From the NCBI GenBank assembly GCA_041685355.1, contig JAWLFY010000062.1:1-26639 (forward strand): a stretch of 26,639 bases of DNA, in the 5' to 3' direction. Positions 7,048 through 16,200 of this stretch are shown in pieces. The stretch comes from JAWLFY01 sp041685355 (GTDB taxonomy: Bacteria > Planctomycetota > Planctomycetia > Pirellulales > Pirellulaceae). The notes under the pieces are model-generated. The model made no database searches and was not told the origin of the DNA. It was given only the letters and a program-made list of their open reading frames with translations. A program made the position numbers and the translations under genes. Within the stretch, counting starts at the first letter, position 1, and every line of letters starts with the position of its first letter.

Positions 7048-8121
7048 ATGTTGAACGCATTGGGCACGACCGCAAAGACGCTGCTGCGGGGCCGCCTCGG
7101 GCCGCTCGTCGCGTTGGTCGCGATCGTGTTGCTGTTCGGGATGGCGGACGGGGTCTGGGGCGGCGGCTATTTCCTGTCGCTCCGCAACGCCCGGGTGATC
7201 CTCAGTTCCGCCTCATTGGTCGCCGTCCCCGCGTTGGGGATGACGATCATCATCATTGCCGGCGGGATCGACTTGTCGGCCGGCACGGCGTTGACGCTGT
7301 GTGGGACCGTGTTGGCGGTCCAGCTCAAGAACGGGGAGGCTGCCGCGGGCGAGCCCGGGTTCGCGGCGATGGTGGCGACGGCGATCGCCGTGACGGTGAT
7401 CACGGGGTGTCTTTGTGGGCTCGTCAACGGCGCGCTGATCAGCGCCACCGGAGTGGTCCCGTTCATCGTGACGCTCGGGACGATGACGATCTTCTTGGGC
7501 GTCGGGCAACTGATCGCCGACGAGTCGACGGTGTACGCGCCGAAGGAGAACATTCCGAACTGGCTCCAGTATTTGTGCTACACCGGTTCGCGTGGTGAGA
7601 ACTACCTGATTCCCGGGGTTCAGATTCCGGCCAGCGCGTTGATCGCCGCGGTGCTCGGGGTATCGGTGTGGGGGTTGTTGGGGTTCACCGTGTTCGGACG
7701 GAACGTGTTCGCGATCGGGTCGAACGAGTCGACGGCTCGGCTGTGTGGGATCCACGTCCCGCTGACGACCGCCGCGGTTTACACGTTGGCGGGGTGCTTC
7801 ACTGCGATCGGCGGCTTGCTCTATTTCGCGGACGTCAAGAACGGGAACCCGTCGGACGGCACGGGGAAAGAATTGGAGATCATCGCCGCGGTCGTGCTCG
7901 GCGGCGGCAGCCTACGGGGCGGCCGCGGTTCGGTCCTGGGGACGATCGTCGGGGCGCTGATCATCACGGTGATCCGCAGCGGCTGTGCACAGCTTTCGAT
8001 CCCCAACACGTACACGCTGATCATCATCGGGGCGATCATCATCGTCGCGGTTGTCCTGGACCAATTGCGGCGAGGCTCTCCCGAGTGGTTGTTCCGCCGT
8101 CTTCCGGGGCGAGGGGCTTGA
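7048..8121 (+). CDS. Sugar-type ABC importer, permease
   Basis: A 357-residue RbsC-like inner-membrane permease. It has eight or more hydrophobic segments, with the family landmarks 'VPALGMTIIIIAGGIDLSAGTAL' in the N-terminal half, 'GVVPFIVTLGTMTIFLGVGQL', 'TVFGRNVFAIGSNESTARLCGI' (the cytoplasmic loop that docks the ATPase), 'GKELEIIAAVVLGGGSLRGGRGSVLGT' and a basic C-terminus. It forms the channel for the solute bound by the 4393-5379 protein. The ATG at 7048 lies 46 bases after the ATPase stop; no strong Shine-Dalgarno is seen. The three genes make a complete importer, with no regulator or catabolic gene adjacent, so its solute and control remain unknown. Confidence 0.9.
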   Translation: MLNALGTTAKTLLRGRLGPLVALVAIVLLFGMADGVWGGGYFLSLRNARVILSSASLVAVPALGMTIIIIAGGIDLSAGTALTLCGTVLAVQLKNGEAAAGEPGFAAMVATAIAVTVITGCLCGLVNGALISATGVVPFIVTLGTMTIFLGVGQLIADESTVYAPKENIPNWLQYLCYTGSRGENYLIPGVQIPASALIAAVLGVSVWGLLGFTVFGRNVFAIGSNESTARLCGIHVPLTTAAVYTLAGCFTAIGGLLYFADVKNGNPSDGTGKELEIIAAVVLGGGSLRGGRGSVLGTIVGALIITVIRSGCAQLSIPNTYTLIIIGAIIIVAVVLDQLRRGSPEWLFRRLPGRGA

Positions 8122-8154
8122 AGCCTTGCGAAAAGGTGGCGTCAGCGCCGGAAG
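8101..8154 (+). other. Inverted repeat flanking a gene junction
   Basis: CTTCCGG (8101-8107) and CCGGAAG (8148-8154) are 7-bp inverted repeats around the permease stop codon (8119-8121), with a small nested GGCG/CGCC stem. The right arm ends three bases before the next ATG (8158). It has no T-tract, so it is not a typical terminator; it could pair near the start codon. Confidence 0.3.
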
Positions 8155-8157
8155 CCG

Positions 8158-9600
8158 ATGAACATGACACACCGCTGGCTCCGTTTGTCGCTTGGCCTTG
8201 TGACATGGTCCGTCGCGGTGGCAATGCTCGTCGGGTTCGGCCGCCGACAATCGGGAGCCGCCCCACACGCCGACGACACTTCGGTGATGCGGTACCTGAT
8301 GTCAGCGGCCCGATCATCGACCGCACTCGACGCGAGCGGCCATGTCACGCGGGGCGTGCCCGTGTTCGCCGAAACGGGGGCGGGGGAGAGGGAAGCGGGG
8401 CAATCGAGGGTCCAAGCAGGGACGAATGCCGGAACGGGCGACCGGTGGCGACAAGTCGGCTACGTGCGGTCGGTCGAGCCGCGACCCTTTGATTCTTCGC
8501 ATGGTGGGTCGCGAGCGGGCGGTCCGATGCGAAGTTCCGGGGACGTGGCGTCTTCGAGCGGCGACCGGCGTGTGACGATCCGTTGGCACGACGATCGGAT
8601 CGATCCGGATCACGTCGAGTTGGTGTTGTATCGCCAGGGTGGCCGGTTGGAAGACGTGTTAGGAGTGATGTTTCCGGCGGAGAAGCGGGACCGGATTCGG
8701 GTGCTGTTAACCGAGGCGATGGCCCGGCACGGCGAACGGCTGACGGAGGCGTTGCGGCCGCTGGTCGAGCAGACATTCCGGGACTCGTTGCCGATCATCG
8801 AGGCAGAGTTCCGCGAATCGGTCGCCCGCCACCGCGAAGAGATCGACAGCCTCGGGGCGCGGCTTCGTCAAGAACTCGTCGCGGATCGTCTGGTGCCGCT
8901 GGTGAAGCAGGAGGTCTTGCCGATCGTCCGCGAGCACGCCCAGCCCCCGGTCGAACAGATCGGGCGGGAATTGTGGGACCGCGCGTCGCTGTGGCGGTTC
9001 GGGTGGCGGGCGATGTACGACAAAACGCCGCTGCCGCGACGCGACCTGGTGCGTGACGAGTGGGACCGATTCATCGACGAAGAGGCGATCCCGGTGCTCG
9101 AATCGCACGTCGACGATTTCGTGATTGCGGTCGAGCGGATCGTTGCCGACGTCGCCGCGAACCGGGCGGTCCGCGGCGAGTTGGCGGGCGAGCTGGACCG
9201 GTTGGCGCACGACCCGGAGGCGACCCGGTTGGCACGTTCGATTTTACGGGAGACGTTCGTCGAGAACCGGCGGCTCCGCCAGAGTTGGCGTGAGATTTGG
9301 ACCTCCGAACCGGCGCGGGAGACGCTCGCGCGAGTCGGGGAGACGCTCGAGCCGACGATCCGACAGATCGGCGATGAGTTGTTCGGGACTCGTGAGGGCG
9401 GGATCCATCCCGACTTCGCCCGCGTGCTTCGGAGCCAAATTTTGAGGAAGGATCGGGCGTGGCTCGTCGCGCGGCCGCGAACTCGCGAGCCCGATCGCGA
9501 TCCGGGGGCGACTTCCCCACCCTTGATCCGCCGGGCCGAGAACGCGATGAGTTATCCGGTGGTGTTTCTGGCCGACAAGGGGCGGGAGCCGACGCCGTGA
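8158..9600 (+). CDS. Membrane-anchored helical protein upstream of Mla-type ABC gene
   Basis: Unrecognised 480-residue protein. An uncleaved signal or transmembrane helix (about 8-27) is followed by a low-complexity Gly/Ser/Arg stretch to about residue 138. From 'HDDRIDPDHVELVLYRQGG' onward it is long, charged and amphipathic-helical (about 145-430), with blocks such as 'PAEKRDRIRVLLTEAMARHG', 'FRDSLPIIEAEFRESVARH' and 'SLWRFGWRAMYDKTPLPRRD'. I see no MCE (MlaD) domain and no catalytic motif. Topology suggests a periplasmic helical body tethered to the inner membrane. Its TGA overlaps the GTG of the MlaF-MlaE fusion (GTGA), so the two are coupled and probably partners. It may stand in for the MCE subunit; that is inference. 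The alternative start ATG 8164 is equally possible. Confidence 0.7.
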   Translation: MNMTHRWLRLSLGLVTWSVAVAMLVGFGRRQSGAAPHADDTSVMRYLMSAARSSTALDASGHVTRGVPVFAETGAGEREAGQSRVQAGTNAGTGDRWRQVGYVRSVEPRPFDSSHGGSRAGGPMRSSGDVASSSGDRRVTIRWHDDRIDPDHVELVLYRQGGRLEDVLGVMFPAEKRDRIRVLLTEAMARHGERLTEALRPLVEQTFRDSLPIIEAEFRESVARHREEIDSLGARLRQELVADRLVPLVKQEVLPIVREHAQPPVEQIGRELWDRASLWRFGWRAMYDKTPLPRRDLVRDEWDRFIDEEAIPVLESHVDDFVIAVERIVADVAANRAVRGELAGELDRLAHDPEATRLARSILRETFVENRRLRQSWREIWTSEPARETLARVGETLEPTIRQIGDELFGTREGGIHPDFARVLRSQILRKDRAWLVARPRTREPDRDPGATSPPLIRRAENAMSYPVVFLADKGREPTP

Positions 9601-11261
9601 CGGGCGACGCGGAGACGCCGCCGCTACGTCTGATCGACGTCTCGCTCGCCGCGGCCGGACGTTCGCTACTCGACGGGACGACGGTCACGATCCCGGGCGG
9701 ACAGATCACCGTCATCGTCGGGGCCAGCGGCGCGGGCAAGTCGGTGTTGCTGAGGACTCTGGCGGGGTTGCTTCCGCAGGACGGAGAGACGATCAGGTGG
9801 CGGGGGACGATCGACGAGGGGGAGGGTCGGCCGTTGCGGCGAGTCGGGATCGTGTTCCAGCAGTTCGCCCTGTTCGACGAGTTGTCGCCGCTGGGCAACG
9901 TGCAATTCGCGATCGACCATCGCGGCGGCGGGGGGCATCCGCCGGCACAGTCCGCGGCGTCGTGGCTCGATGAGCTGGGCGTCCCCCGTTCGACGCCGAT
10001 CGCGGGGCTGAGCGGTGGCCAGAAACAACGTCTTGCGATCGCCCGAACGCTTGCCGCCGAGCCCGAGATCGTGTTGTACGACGAGCCGACGTCGGGGCTC
10101 GACGCCGCGAGTGGCCGGAAAGTGGCGGAGCGGATTCGGCAGACCCAACAGGCCCATCGCCGCACCAGCGTTGTCGTGACACACGACTATCAAACGCTGC
10201 TACCGATCGCCGACGAGGTGTTGCTGTTCGACACCGAACGGCGCGAGCTGCGGGCCGTTCCTCGCGATCAATGGGCCGAGATTCCTGAAAGGATGGAGCC
10301 GGCGGTGTCCGAGCCGACCGGCGGGGAAGCGGCGGATGGCGTGGAATCGGCGGGTGGCGTGTCCGGCTCGGCGACCGGTTCGGACCGTTCGTCGAGATCG
10401 GGGCCTGGGCCGGCGGTGGCGACGTGGGTTCGGCGGTTCGGGGGAGTGATCGAACGGTTCTTGGTGGCGACCGGGTCCGCGGTGTTGGCCGCGATTCGGC
10501 TGCCGTGGGACGGTTTTCCGAAGTTTCCGCGAACCCGCTGGGGGCTACGTTTCGTCTCGCATTACCTTCGGCTCGTCGGTGGCCCGTCGGCGTGGCTCTA
10601 TTTGATCCTGGCGGGAATGATCGTCGGATTCACCAGTACCTACTTCACGTTTCGGTTCATGCCGTTCCGGTTGTACACCCAGCCGCTCTTGATCGATGAA
10701 CTTTTGGGTTCGATCGGGTTCGCGTTGTACCGAGTCCTGGTCCCGGTGTTGGCGACGATCTTGATCGCGGCGCGGTGTGGGGCAGCGGTCGCGGCGGACG
10801 TCGGGGTGAAGCGTTACGGAGGTCAGGTCGACGCGTTGCGGACGCTCGGCGTCGGTCCCCAGCCTTACCTGCTGGCGCCGATCTTGATCGCGTTTCTGGT
10901 TGCGACGCCGCTTTTGGAATGGCTCGCCTACGCCTCGGCCCGTTGGGTTAGCCTGGTCACGTTCAGCTGGACCTATCCTTCGATCGGTCCGCATTTCTGG
11001 GCCCAACACTTCGACCGCAACCTCTACCCGACGGAGGGGAGCCGGTGGCCTTGGCCGCTGGTCCGTCCGGCGGACGGGTGGGGATGGGTGACGGCGAAGA
11101 ATCTGCTTTGTGGTATCGGCACGGCCACGATCGCCTATTACCGGGGTCTCGCGCCGAAGGGGTCGGCCCGAGACGTCAGTGACGCGATCACCTCGACGGT
11201 GCTGTGGACGACGCTTTACGTGTTGGTGGTCCACTTCGTCGTCGCGTTGCTCGAATTTTGA
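9597..11261 (+). CDS. Fused MlaF-MlaE lipid-transport ABC protein
   Basis: A 554-residue fusion. Residues 1-235 are an MlaF-like ATPase: Walker A 'GASGAGKS' (42-49), a Q-loop region near 'VFQQFALFDELSPLGNVQF', signature 'LSGGQKQRLAIART' (138-151), Walker B 'EIVLYDEPTSGLD' and switch His in 'VVTHDYQT'. A Gly/Ser/Glu linker (about 236-283) leads to an MlaE permease with 'GGPSAWLYLILAGMIVGFTS' and 'ARCGAAVAADVGVKRYGG', then 'QVDALRTLGVGPQPYLLAP', matching the MlaE 'ARVGAA..AELG...QIDAL..MG..P..YL' pattern. Mla systems move phospholipids between outer and inner membranes; in most bacteria the two subunits are separate. The GTG at 9597 is preferred because it overlaps the upstream stop; the frame is open further up but non-homologous. 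Confidence 0.88.
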   Translation: MTGDAETPPLRLIDVSLAAAGRSLLDGTTVTIPGGQITVIVGASGAGKSVLLRTLAGLLPQDGETIRWRGTIDEGEGRPLRRVGIVFQQFALFDELSPLGNVQFAIDHRGGGGHPPAQSAASWLDELGVPRSTPIAGLSGGQKQRLAIARTLAAEPEIVLYDEPTSGLDAASGRKVAERIRQTQQAHRRTSVVVTHDYQTLLPIADEVLLFDTERRELRAVPRDQWAEIPERMEPAVSEPTGGEAADGVESAGGVSGSATGSDRSSRSGPGPAVATWVRRFGGVIERFLVATGSAVLAAIRLPWDGFPKFPRTRWGLRFVSHYLRLVGGPSAWLYLILAGMIVGFTSTYFTFRFMPFRLYTQPLLIDELLGSIGFALYRVLVPVLATILIAARCGAAVAADVGVKRYGGQVDALRTLGVGPQPYLLAPILIAFLVATPLLEWLAYASARWVSLVTFSWTYPSIGPHFWAQHFDRNLYPTEGSRWPWPLVRPADGWGWVTAKNLLCGIGTATIAYYRGLAPKGSARDVSDAITSTVLWTTLYVLVVHFVVALLEF

Positions 11262-11275
11262 AGGTCGTCGGGGCT

Positions 11276-11330
11276 TATCGGGCGAGGTCTATCGGGCGAG
11301 GTCTATCGGACGGGGCTATCGGATGGGGGC
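11276..11330 (+). repeat. 14-bp tandem repeat at a convergent gene junction
   Basis: Four imperfect copies of TATCGGGCGAGGTC (11276-11289, 11290-11303, about 11304-11316, 11317-11330). They lie between the fused ABC gene (ends 11261, +) and the sulfatase (stop 11316-11318, -), and the last copy lies inside the sulfatase's coding end. No hairpin with a T-tract is evident. Confidence 0.8.
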
Positions 11331-12701
11331 AGTCGAGCGTTCCCAGTCCTTCAGCTGTTTCTCGAGCCGGTCGCGGAGGTCGGGACGCCGTGACGCCAGG
11401 TTGGTTGTTTCGGTCGGGTCGTTACCGAGATCGAACAGCCAACGTTCGGCCTCGTCGCCTTCATGCCGCACGATGAGTTTGTGGTTACCGTCGCGGAACG
11501 CTCGCCACGTCAGATCACCACGGCGATATCTCCAGCCCAGTTGTCGGGGGATATCGGATCGCCGATGACGGACGTGGTCGAGGATGTCGATCCCGTCGAG
11601 CGGCTTTCCGTCGGGGACGTCGACGCCGGCGGCGTTGAGAAAGCTGTGGGTCACGTCCATCAATGTGGCGACTTGAGTCGACACCTTTCCCGCCTCGAGG
11701 ACGCCGGGCCAGCGGACGAGACAGGGGACGCGGATACCGCCTTCGAACAGCGTGCTCTTGTAGTCACGCCACGGGGTGTTGAGCCCTGGGGGCATCGCGC
11801 CGTGGTCGCTGGCGAAGACGAAAATCGTGTTCCCCGCTTGCCCGTTTTCCTCGAGCGTTTTCAGCAGCTGGCCGACGCTGTCGTCGAGCGATTCGAGCAT
11901 CGCGAGGTAGCCGTCTCGGGTTCCCTCCGTCCACGTCTCCGCGGTCGGTTCGGGGTCGCGATCTTTCGGACCTTGAAACGGAAAATGCGGCGCGGCGTGA
12001 GACACGAACAGGAAGAACGGGCGGTCGTCGTTGTCGCCGTGCCGGTTCAAGAAGTCAACCGAGTCTTCGGTGATCAGGTCGGTCATGTAGCCTTCGCGGT
12101 CGACCGGCTGGCGGCCGCGAAGGTAGACGTCCAAGTCCGAAAGTTCGTGATGCCGAAAGTACGCGACGTTGCCGCCGAGGAACCCGGTGAACTCGTCGAA
12201 ACCTTGATCGAGCGGATGGAACTTCGGCTCGTATCCGAGGTGCCATTTCCCGAAGATCGCGTTGGAATAACCGGCTGAGTTGAGGGCCGGAGCGAGCACG
12301 GCCATCTCGGGCGGCAGACCTAACTCGCCGCGTTGGGCGAGTTCGATCGCGTCGTCGTAGCGGCCCACGTTGCCGGTCCCGATCGCGCATTCCAGCCCGC
12401 CGACGCGTTGCGGATAGCGTCCGGTCAGGAACGCGGTCCGTGACGGCGTGCACTGCGGCGCGACGGCATAACAGTTGGTGAACTTGATCCCTTCATGCGA
12501 CAGCCGGTCGATGTTCGGCGTGCGGGCGTCGGGGGCGCCGTAGCAGCGGACGTCGGCGTACCCAAGGTCGTCCGCCAACACGAACACGATATTCGGCGGA
12601 GTCTCCGCGGCGGTCCCCGACGCGTGGGGCATCAGCCCCGGGGCGAACGCGACAAGAATGAAGTGAAAGAACCGAAGGGGGCGAATCGTGTGGATGTCCA
12701 T
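11316..12701 (-). CDS. Type I (formylglycine) sulfatase, exported
   Basis: A 461-residue sulfatase that would cleave sulfate esters outside the cytoplasm. It begins with a signal peptide (about 1-32), then 'PPNIVFVLADDLGYADVRCYG' (36-55) with the metal-binding Asp44/Asp45. The maturation motif is 'CTPSRTAFLTGR' (84-95), where Cys84 would be converted to formylglycine. Downstream are 'GKWHLGYEPKFHPLDQGFDEF' and 'FVFASDHG' (second metal site). The C-terminus 'ERWLFDLGNDPTETTNLA' is typical of the family. All key residues are present, so it should be active. Substrate not predictable. The ATG at 12701 precedes the signal peptide; about 160 codons of open frame further upstream run antisense to the cupin gene and are excluded. 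It is divergent from the cupin and convergent with the Mla-type gene. Confidence 0.93.
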   Translation of the reverse strand: MDIHTIRPLRFFHFILVAFAPGLMPHASGTAAETPPNIVFVLADDLGYADVRCYGAPDARTPNIDRLSHEGIKFTNCYAVAPQCTPSRTAFLTGRYPQRVGGLECAIGTGNVGRYDDAIELAQRGELGLPPEMAVLAPALNSAGYSNAIFGKWHLGYEPKFHPLDQGFDEFTGFLGGNVAYFRHHELSDLDVYLRGRQPVDREGYMTDLITEDSVDFLNRHGDNDDRPFFLFVSHAAPHFPFQGPKDRDPEPTAETWTEGTRDGYLAMLESLDDSVGQLLKTLEENGQAGNTIFVFASDHGAMPPGLNTPWRDYKSTLFEGGIRVPCLVRWPGVLEAGKVSTQVATLMDVTHSFLNAAGVDVPDGKPLDGIDILDHVRHRRSDIPRQLGWRYRRGDLTWRAFRDGNHKLIVRHEGDEAERWLFDLGNDPTETTNLASRRPDLRDRLEKQLKDWERSTAPIR

Positions 12702-12870
12702 GCGAGCCACGTTATCCGCAACGACATCCGGCGGCAAGCAAATCGCTGCGCGGCGGCAAGCCAATCGGGGGAGCGCTCTCGGCGCGGGGGGAGCGGTGTC
12801 GACGGATGGTCGATCAACCGGTAGCGTTAGCCATGATGATCGTACCCGCAACACTTTGGAGACGCACGCG

Positions 12871-13209
12871 ATGGCGATTCCCCACGCCCAGCCCAACGAG
12901 CCGGTGGACGTGCGTCCGTTCGGTGAAGGGCTATCCCAACAGGCCACCCGAACACTCTTCAAATCGGAACAACTTGAAGCGTTGAGGCTGGTGATGCCCG
13001 CGGGCAAGGTGATCGCCGAGCATTCCGCGCCGGGGGAGATCACGGTGCATTGTTTGGAAGGACGGGTCGCGTTCACCTCGGACGGGACGACGCACCAGTT
13101 GGGGGCCGGTGAATTGCTGTACCTGAAATCGGGACGGCCCCACTCGCTCGAGGCGATCGAAGACGCGTCGGTGCTGGTCACCCTGGTCGTATCCGGGAAG
13201 CGATCGTGA
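12871..13209 (+). CDS. Small single-domain cupin
   Basis: A 112-residue cupin. The beta-barrel core covers about 36-108: 'LVMPAGKVIAEHSAPGEITVHCLEG' is motif 1 and 'GAGELLYLKSGRPHSLEA' is motif 2. Possible metal ligands are His51, Glu56 and His91; the usual second His of motif 1 (HxH) is replaced by Ala53, so metal binding may be altered. Such proteins bind small ligands or metals; the function is unknown. The ATG at 12871 follows GGAG at 12858-12861 (nine-base spacing). It is divergent from the sulfatase (169-base gap) and convergent with the oxoprolinase gene 37 bases away. Confidence 0.85.
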   Translation: MAIPHAQPNEPVDVRPFGEGLSQQATRTLFKSEQLEALRLVMPAGKVIAEHSAPGEITVHCLEGRVAFTSDGTTHQLGAGELLYLKSGRPHSLEAIEDASVLVTLVVSGKRS

Positions 13210-13220
13210 GCTCGGATCGA

Positions 13221-13236
13221 GATGACTCAGGTCATC
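13221..13236. terminator. Short stem-loop between convergent genes
   Basis: GATGAC and GTCATC (6 bp each, loop TCAG) form a perfect stem in the 37-base gap between the convergent cupin and oxoprolinase genes. GAAAAATC follows on the + strand. The stem is short and there is no T-tract after it on either strand, so a bidirectional terminator is only a weak suggestion. Confidence 0.3.
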
Positions 13237-13246
13237 CGCCGAAAAA

Positions 13247-16200
13247 TCAGCGATCGCACGTCGGTTCTGGGGGCGTCGGTTGCGGGGCGCCCCAGCCGCC
13301 GCCACCGGGAGTTTCGAGCCGAAGCCGGTCGCCGGGGCGGACGTCGAAGGTCGCGGTCGGCTCGAGCTCGGTCGACCGGCCGTCCCGGATCAGGCGATTG
13401 AGTCCTGACTTTCCGGGTTCGCCGCCGGACATCCCATAAGGCGTCGTGGTACGGCGGCTGGTAATCAGCGAGACCGTCAGCGGCCGGAGAAACTCGAGCT
13501 CGCGGACGATGCCGTTCCCTCCCCGGCGGACGCCCGTCCCGCCGCTGTTGGCTCGGATCGAGAACTCCAGGAGCCGCACCGGGAGCCTCGACTCGAGGAC
13601 TTCCGGGTCGGTGATCCGGGTGTTGGTCATGTGCGAGTGGACCGCGTCGGCGCCGTCGGCTTCGGCCGTCGCGCCGCTGCCGCCGCCGATCGTCTCGTAG
13701 TAGCCGAAGGTGGCGTCCCCGATCAGCAGGTTGTTCATCGTCCCCTGCGATGCGGCCGCGGCATGGAGCGCCCCGAGCAGCACGTCGACGACCCGTTGGC
13801 TCGTTTCGACGTTCCCGGCGACGACCGCCGCGCAGGTCTCGGGCGACGTCCCCGCGGGCGGGTCGAGCAACCCGCGGGGAATTTTCAAGTCGACGTCGCG
13901 GAGCACCCCTTCGCACAGCGGCAACTCCGACCCGGTGATCGAACGCAACACGTACATCGTGGCGGCCGTGACGATCGACGGAGTGGCGTTGAAGCCGTGC
14001 GGGTGCACCGCTCCGGTTCCGGCAAAGTCGATCGTCAGCCGTCCGCCGTGGCGTTCGATACGAACGGCGACCGGGGTGCCGTCGTCGAGCGAGTCGTGAA
14101 ACCGCCGCGGCTGGTCGGGCTGCGTCGCGATCCATCCGCTGATCGCGTCGCCGGCCAACTCGAGTAGCCTTCGCATCATGCGGTCGACGGTCTCGACGCC
14201 GAGACGGGTCGCAAGTTCGATCAGGTCGCGCGTCCCTTCGTGCCCCGCCGCCGCCTGCGCCGCGACGTCCGCCAGGTTTTCGTCGATGTTTCGCGAAGGG
14301 TATCGCCCCGACGCCAACCGTTCCCGGAGTTCCGCTTCGAATGACGCTCCGTTGCGAACGAGTGCGAAATCGCGGATCACCACCCCCTCCTCGGCGAGGG
14401 ACGTCGCGTCGGGGGGCATCGATCCGGGGGTCCGCCCGCCGATCTCCGCGTGGTGCGCCCGCGAGGCGACAAAGAAATCGGGGCGGCGAGTTCGCGAAAC
14501 GAACACGGGGGTCACGAGCGTCACGTCGGGAAGGTGGGAGCCGCCCGAGTACGGGTCGTTGCTAAGGTAGCAATCGCCGGGGCTCATCTCCGGAAAGACC
14601 TCGATCATGCGTCGGACGGTGTGCCCCATCGCTCCGAGGTGAACCGGGACGTGCGGCGCGTTGGCGACGAGTGATCCGTCGCCGCGGAACACGGCGCAGC
14701 TGTAATCACGTCGTTCCTTCACGTTGACGCTGACCGCGGTCCGCCGAAGCGTCTCCCCCATCGCGTCGGCGATCCCTTGAAGCCGCCGGGCGACGACCTC
14801 GACCAACACGGGGTCGTCCGAGTCCTGGTCAATGCCACCGCTTTCGGTTGATCGCTCGGCGGTGGCGTCGCGTCGAGATCGTTCGGGCGGGTCGACATCG
14901 ACGGGAAATAGTTCGATCACGCCGCCGTCGCGGACGCTCCCCTGCCATCCGGGCTCGACAATCAAGGTGCTTGTCTCGCTGGCGATCACTTGCGGCCCGA
15001 CGACCGGGTCTCCGTCGGTCAACGCGTCGCGGTCGACAAGTTCCGCGTCAACCAGCGCGCCGCGGTGCCAAAACCGCGTCCACGATCGTTTCACCTCGGA
15101 CCGTGCCGTGTGTCGAGGAACCGGAGGCTTCGACGGGAGTGTTGCCTCGCAGCGGATCGCGACCAGTTCGACGGTGTGTTCGGGCCGCTCGTAACCGAAC
15201 ACGCCCCGGTGTTTTTCGGCGAAACGGGTTCGCAGCGTCGACTTCGGTTCGAGCGCGACCGCGAGACTCGAGTCGGTCCCCGAGTAGCGAAGGTCGCATT
15301 CCCAGCTCAATTCGGGACGCCGCGTGCCGTCGTGTTCGGGACGGAGTTCCTGCTCGGCTTGTTCTCCGATTTCCGCCACGATCGGATCGGCGAAGGCCCA
15401 AACGTCGTCATCGAGCGGCCGATAGATCCCGCGGGTGACGACCCGTCCGACATCGGCGAGCCCGATCCCGAGGGCGCTCAGCATGGCGGCGTCGGGGTGA
15501 TCCAGGACGCGAGGCATGCCGAGCGTCGCGGCGACCCGACAGAGATGTTGCCCCGCGGCGCCTCCGAACCCCACCAAGCACATTTCACGGACGTCGTTCC
15601 CCTCGGACGTGCTCACCGCGCGCACCGCTTCGGCCATATGGGTCACGGCGATCTCGAAAAATCCCTCGGCCAGTTCTTCGGGGGATTCGAAAGGCTGTGG
15701 CACCCGCGTTTCGATTTCGCGAAGCCGGGCCCGAGCCGCCCGTCGGTCGAGCGGAAACGGGAACCGTTCGACCGGGACCCGTCCCAGGATCAGGTTCACG
15801 TCGGTGAGCGTGAGCGGGCCGCCGCGACCGTAACATGCCGGGCCCGGGTCGGCCGCCGCACTGTCGGGGCCGACGACAAGGCGGCCACCGGCGTCCGACG
15901 TCGCGCCACGGAAGTCGCACACCGAACCGCCGCCGGCGGCGACCGTGTGGATGTCCATCATCGGGGTCATCACCCGAATCCCGGCGACGCGGGATTCGTA
16001 GCGGCGGCCGACTTGGCCCTGAAATCGGCTGACGTCGGTGCTCGTGCCCCCCATGTCGAGCCCGATCGCCGCCTCCAATCCGGTCGACCGCGCCACGTGC
16101 CCGAGCGCGACGACGCCCCCGGCGGGGCCCGACAGAATGCTATCGCGGCCGCGAAAACCGGCCGGCGCCATCAGGTTCCCGCCGCTGGTCATCAGCCGCA

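Noticed and set aside
9459..9596. 46-codon upstream extension of the MlaF-MlaE fusion
   Set aside because: It overlaps the end of the coupled upstream gene in another frame and is not ATPase-like. The GTG at 9597 fits the GTGA overlap.
12702..13181. 160-codon upstream extension of the sulfatase
   Set aside because: It is antisense to the cupin gene and precedes a clean signal peptide beginning at the ATG at 12701.
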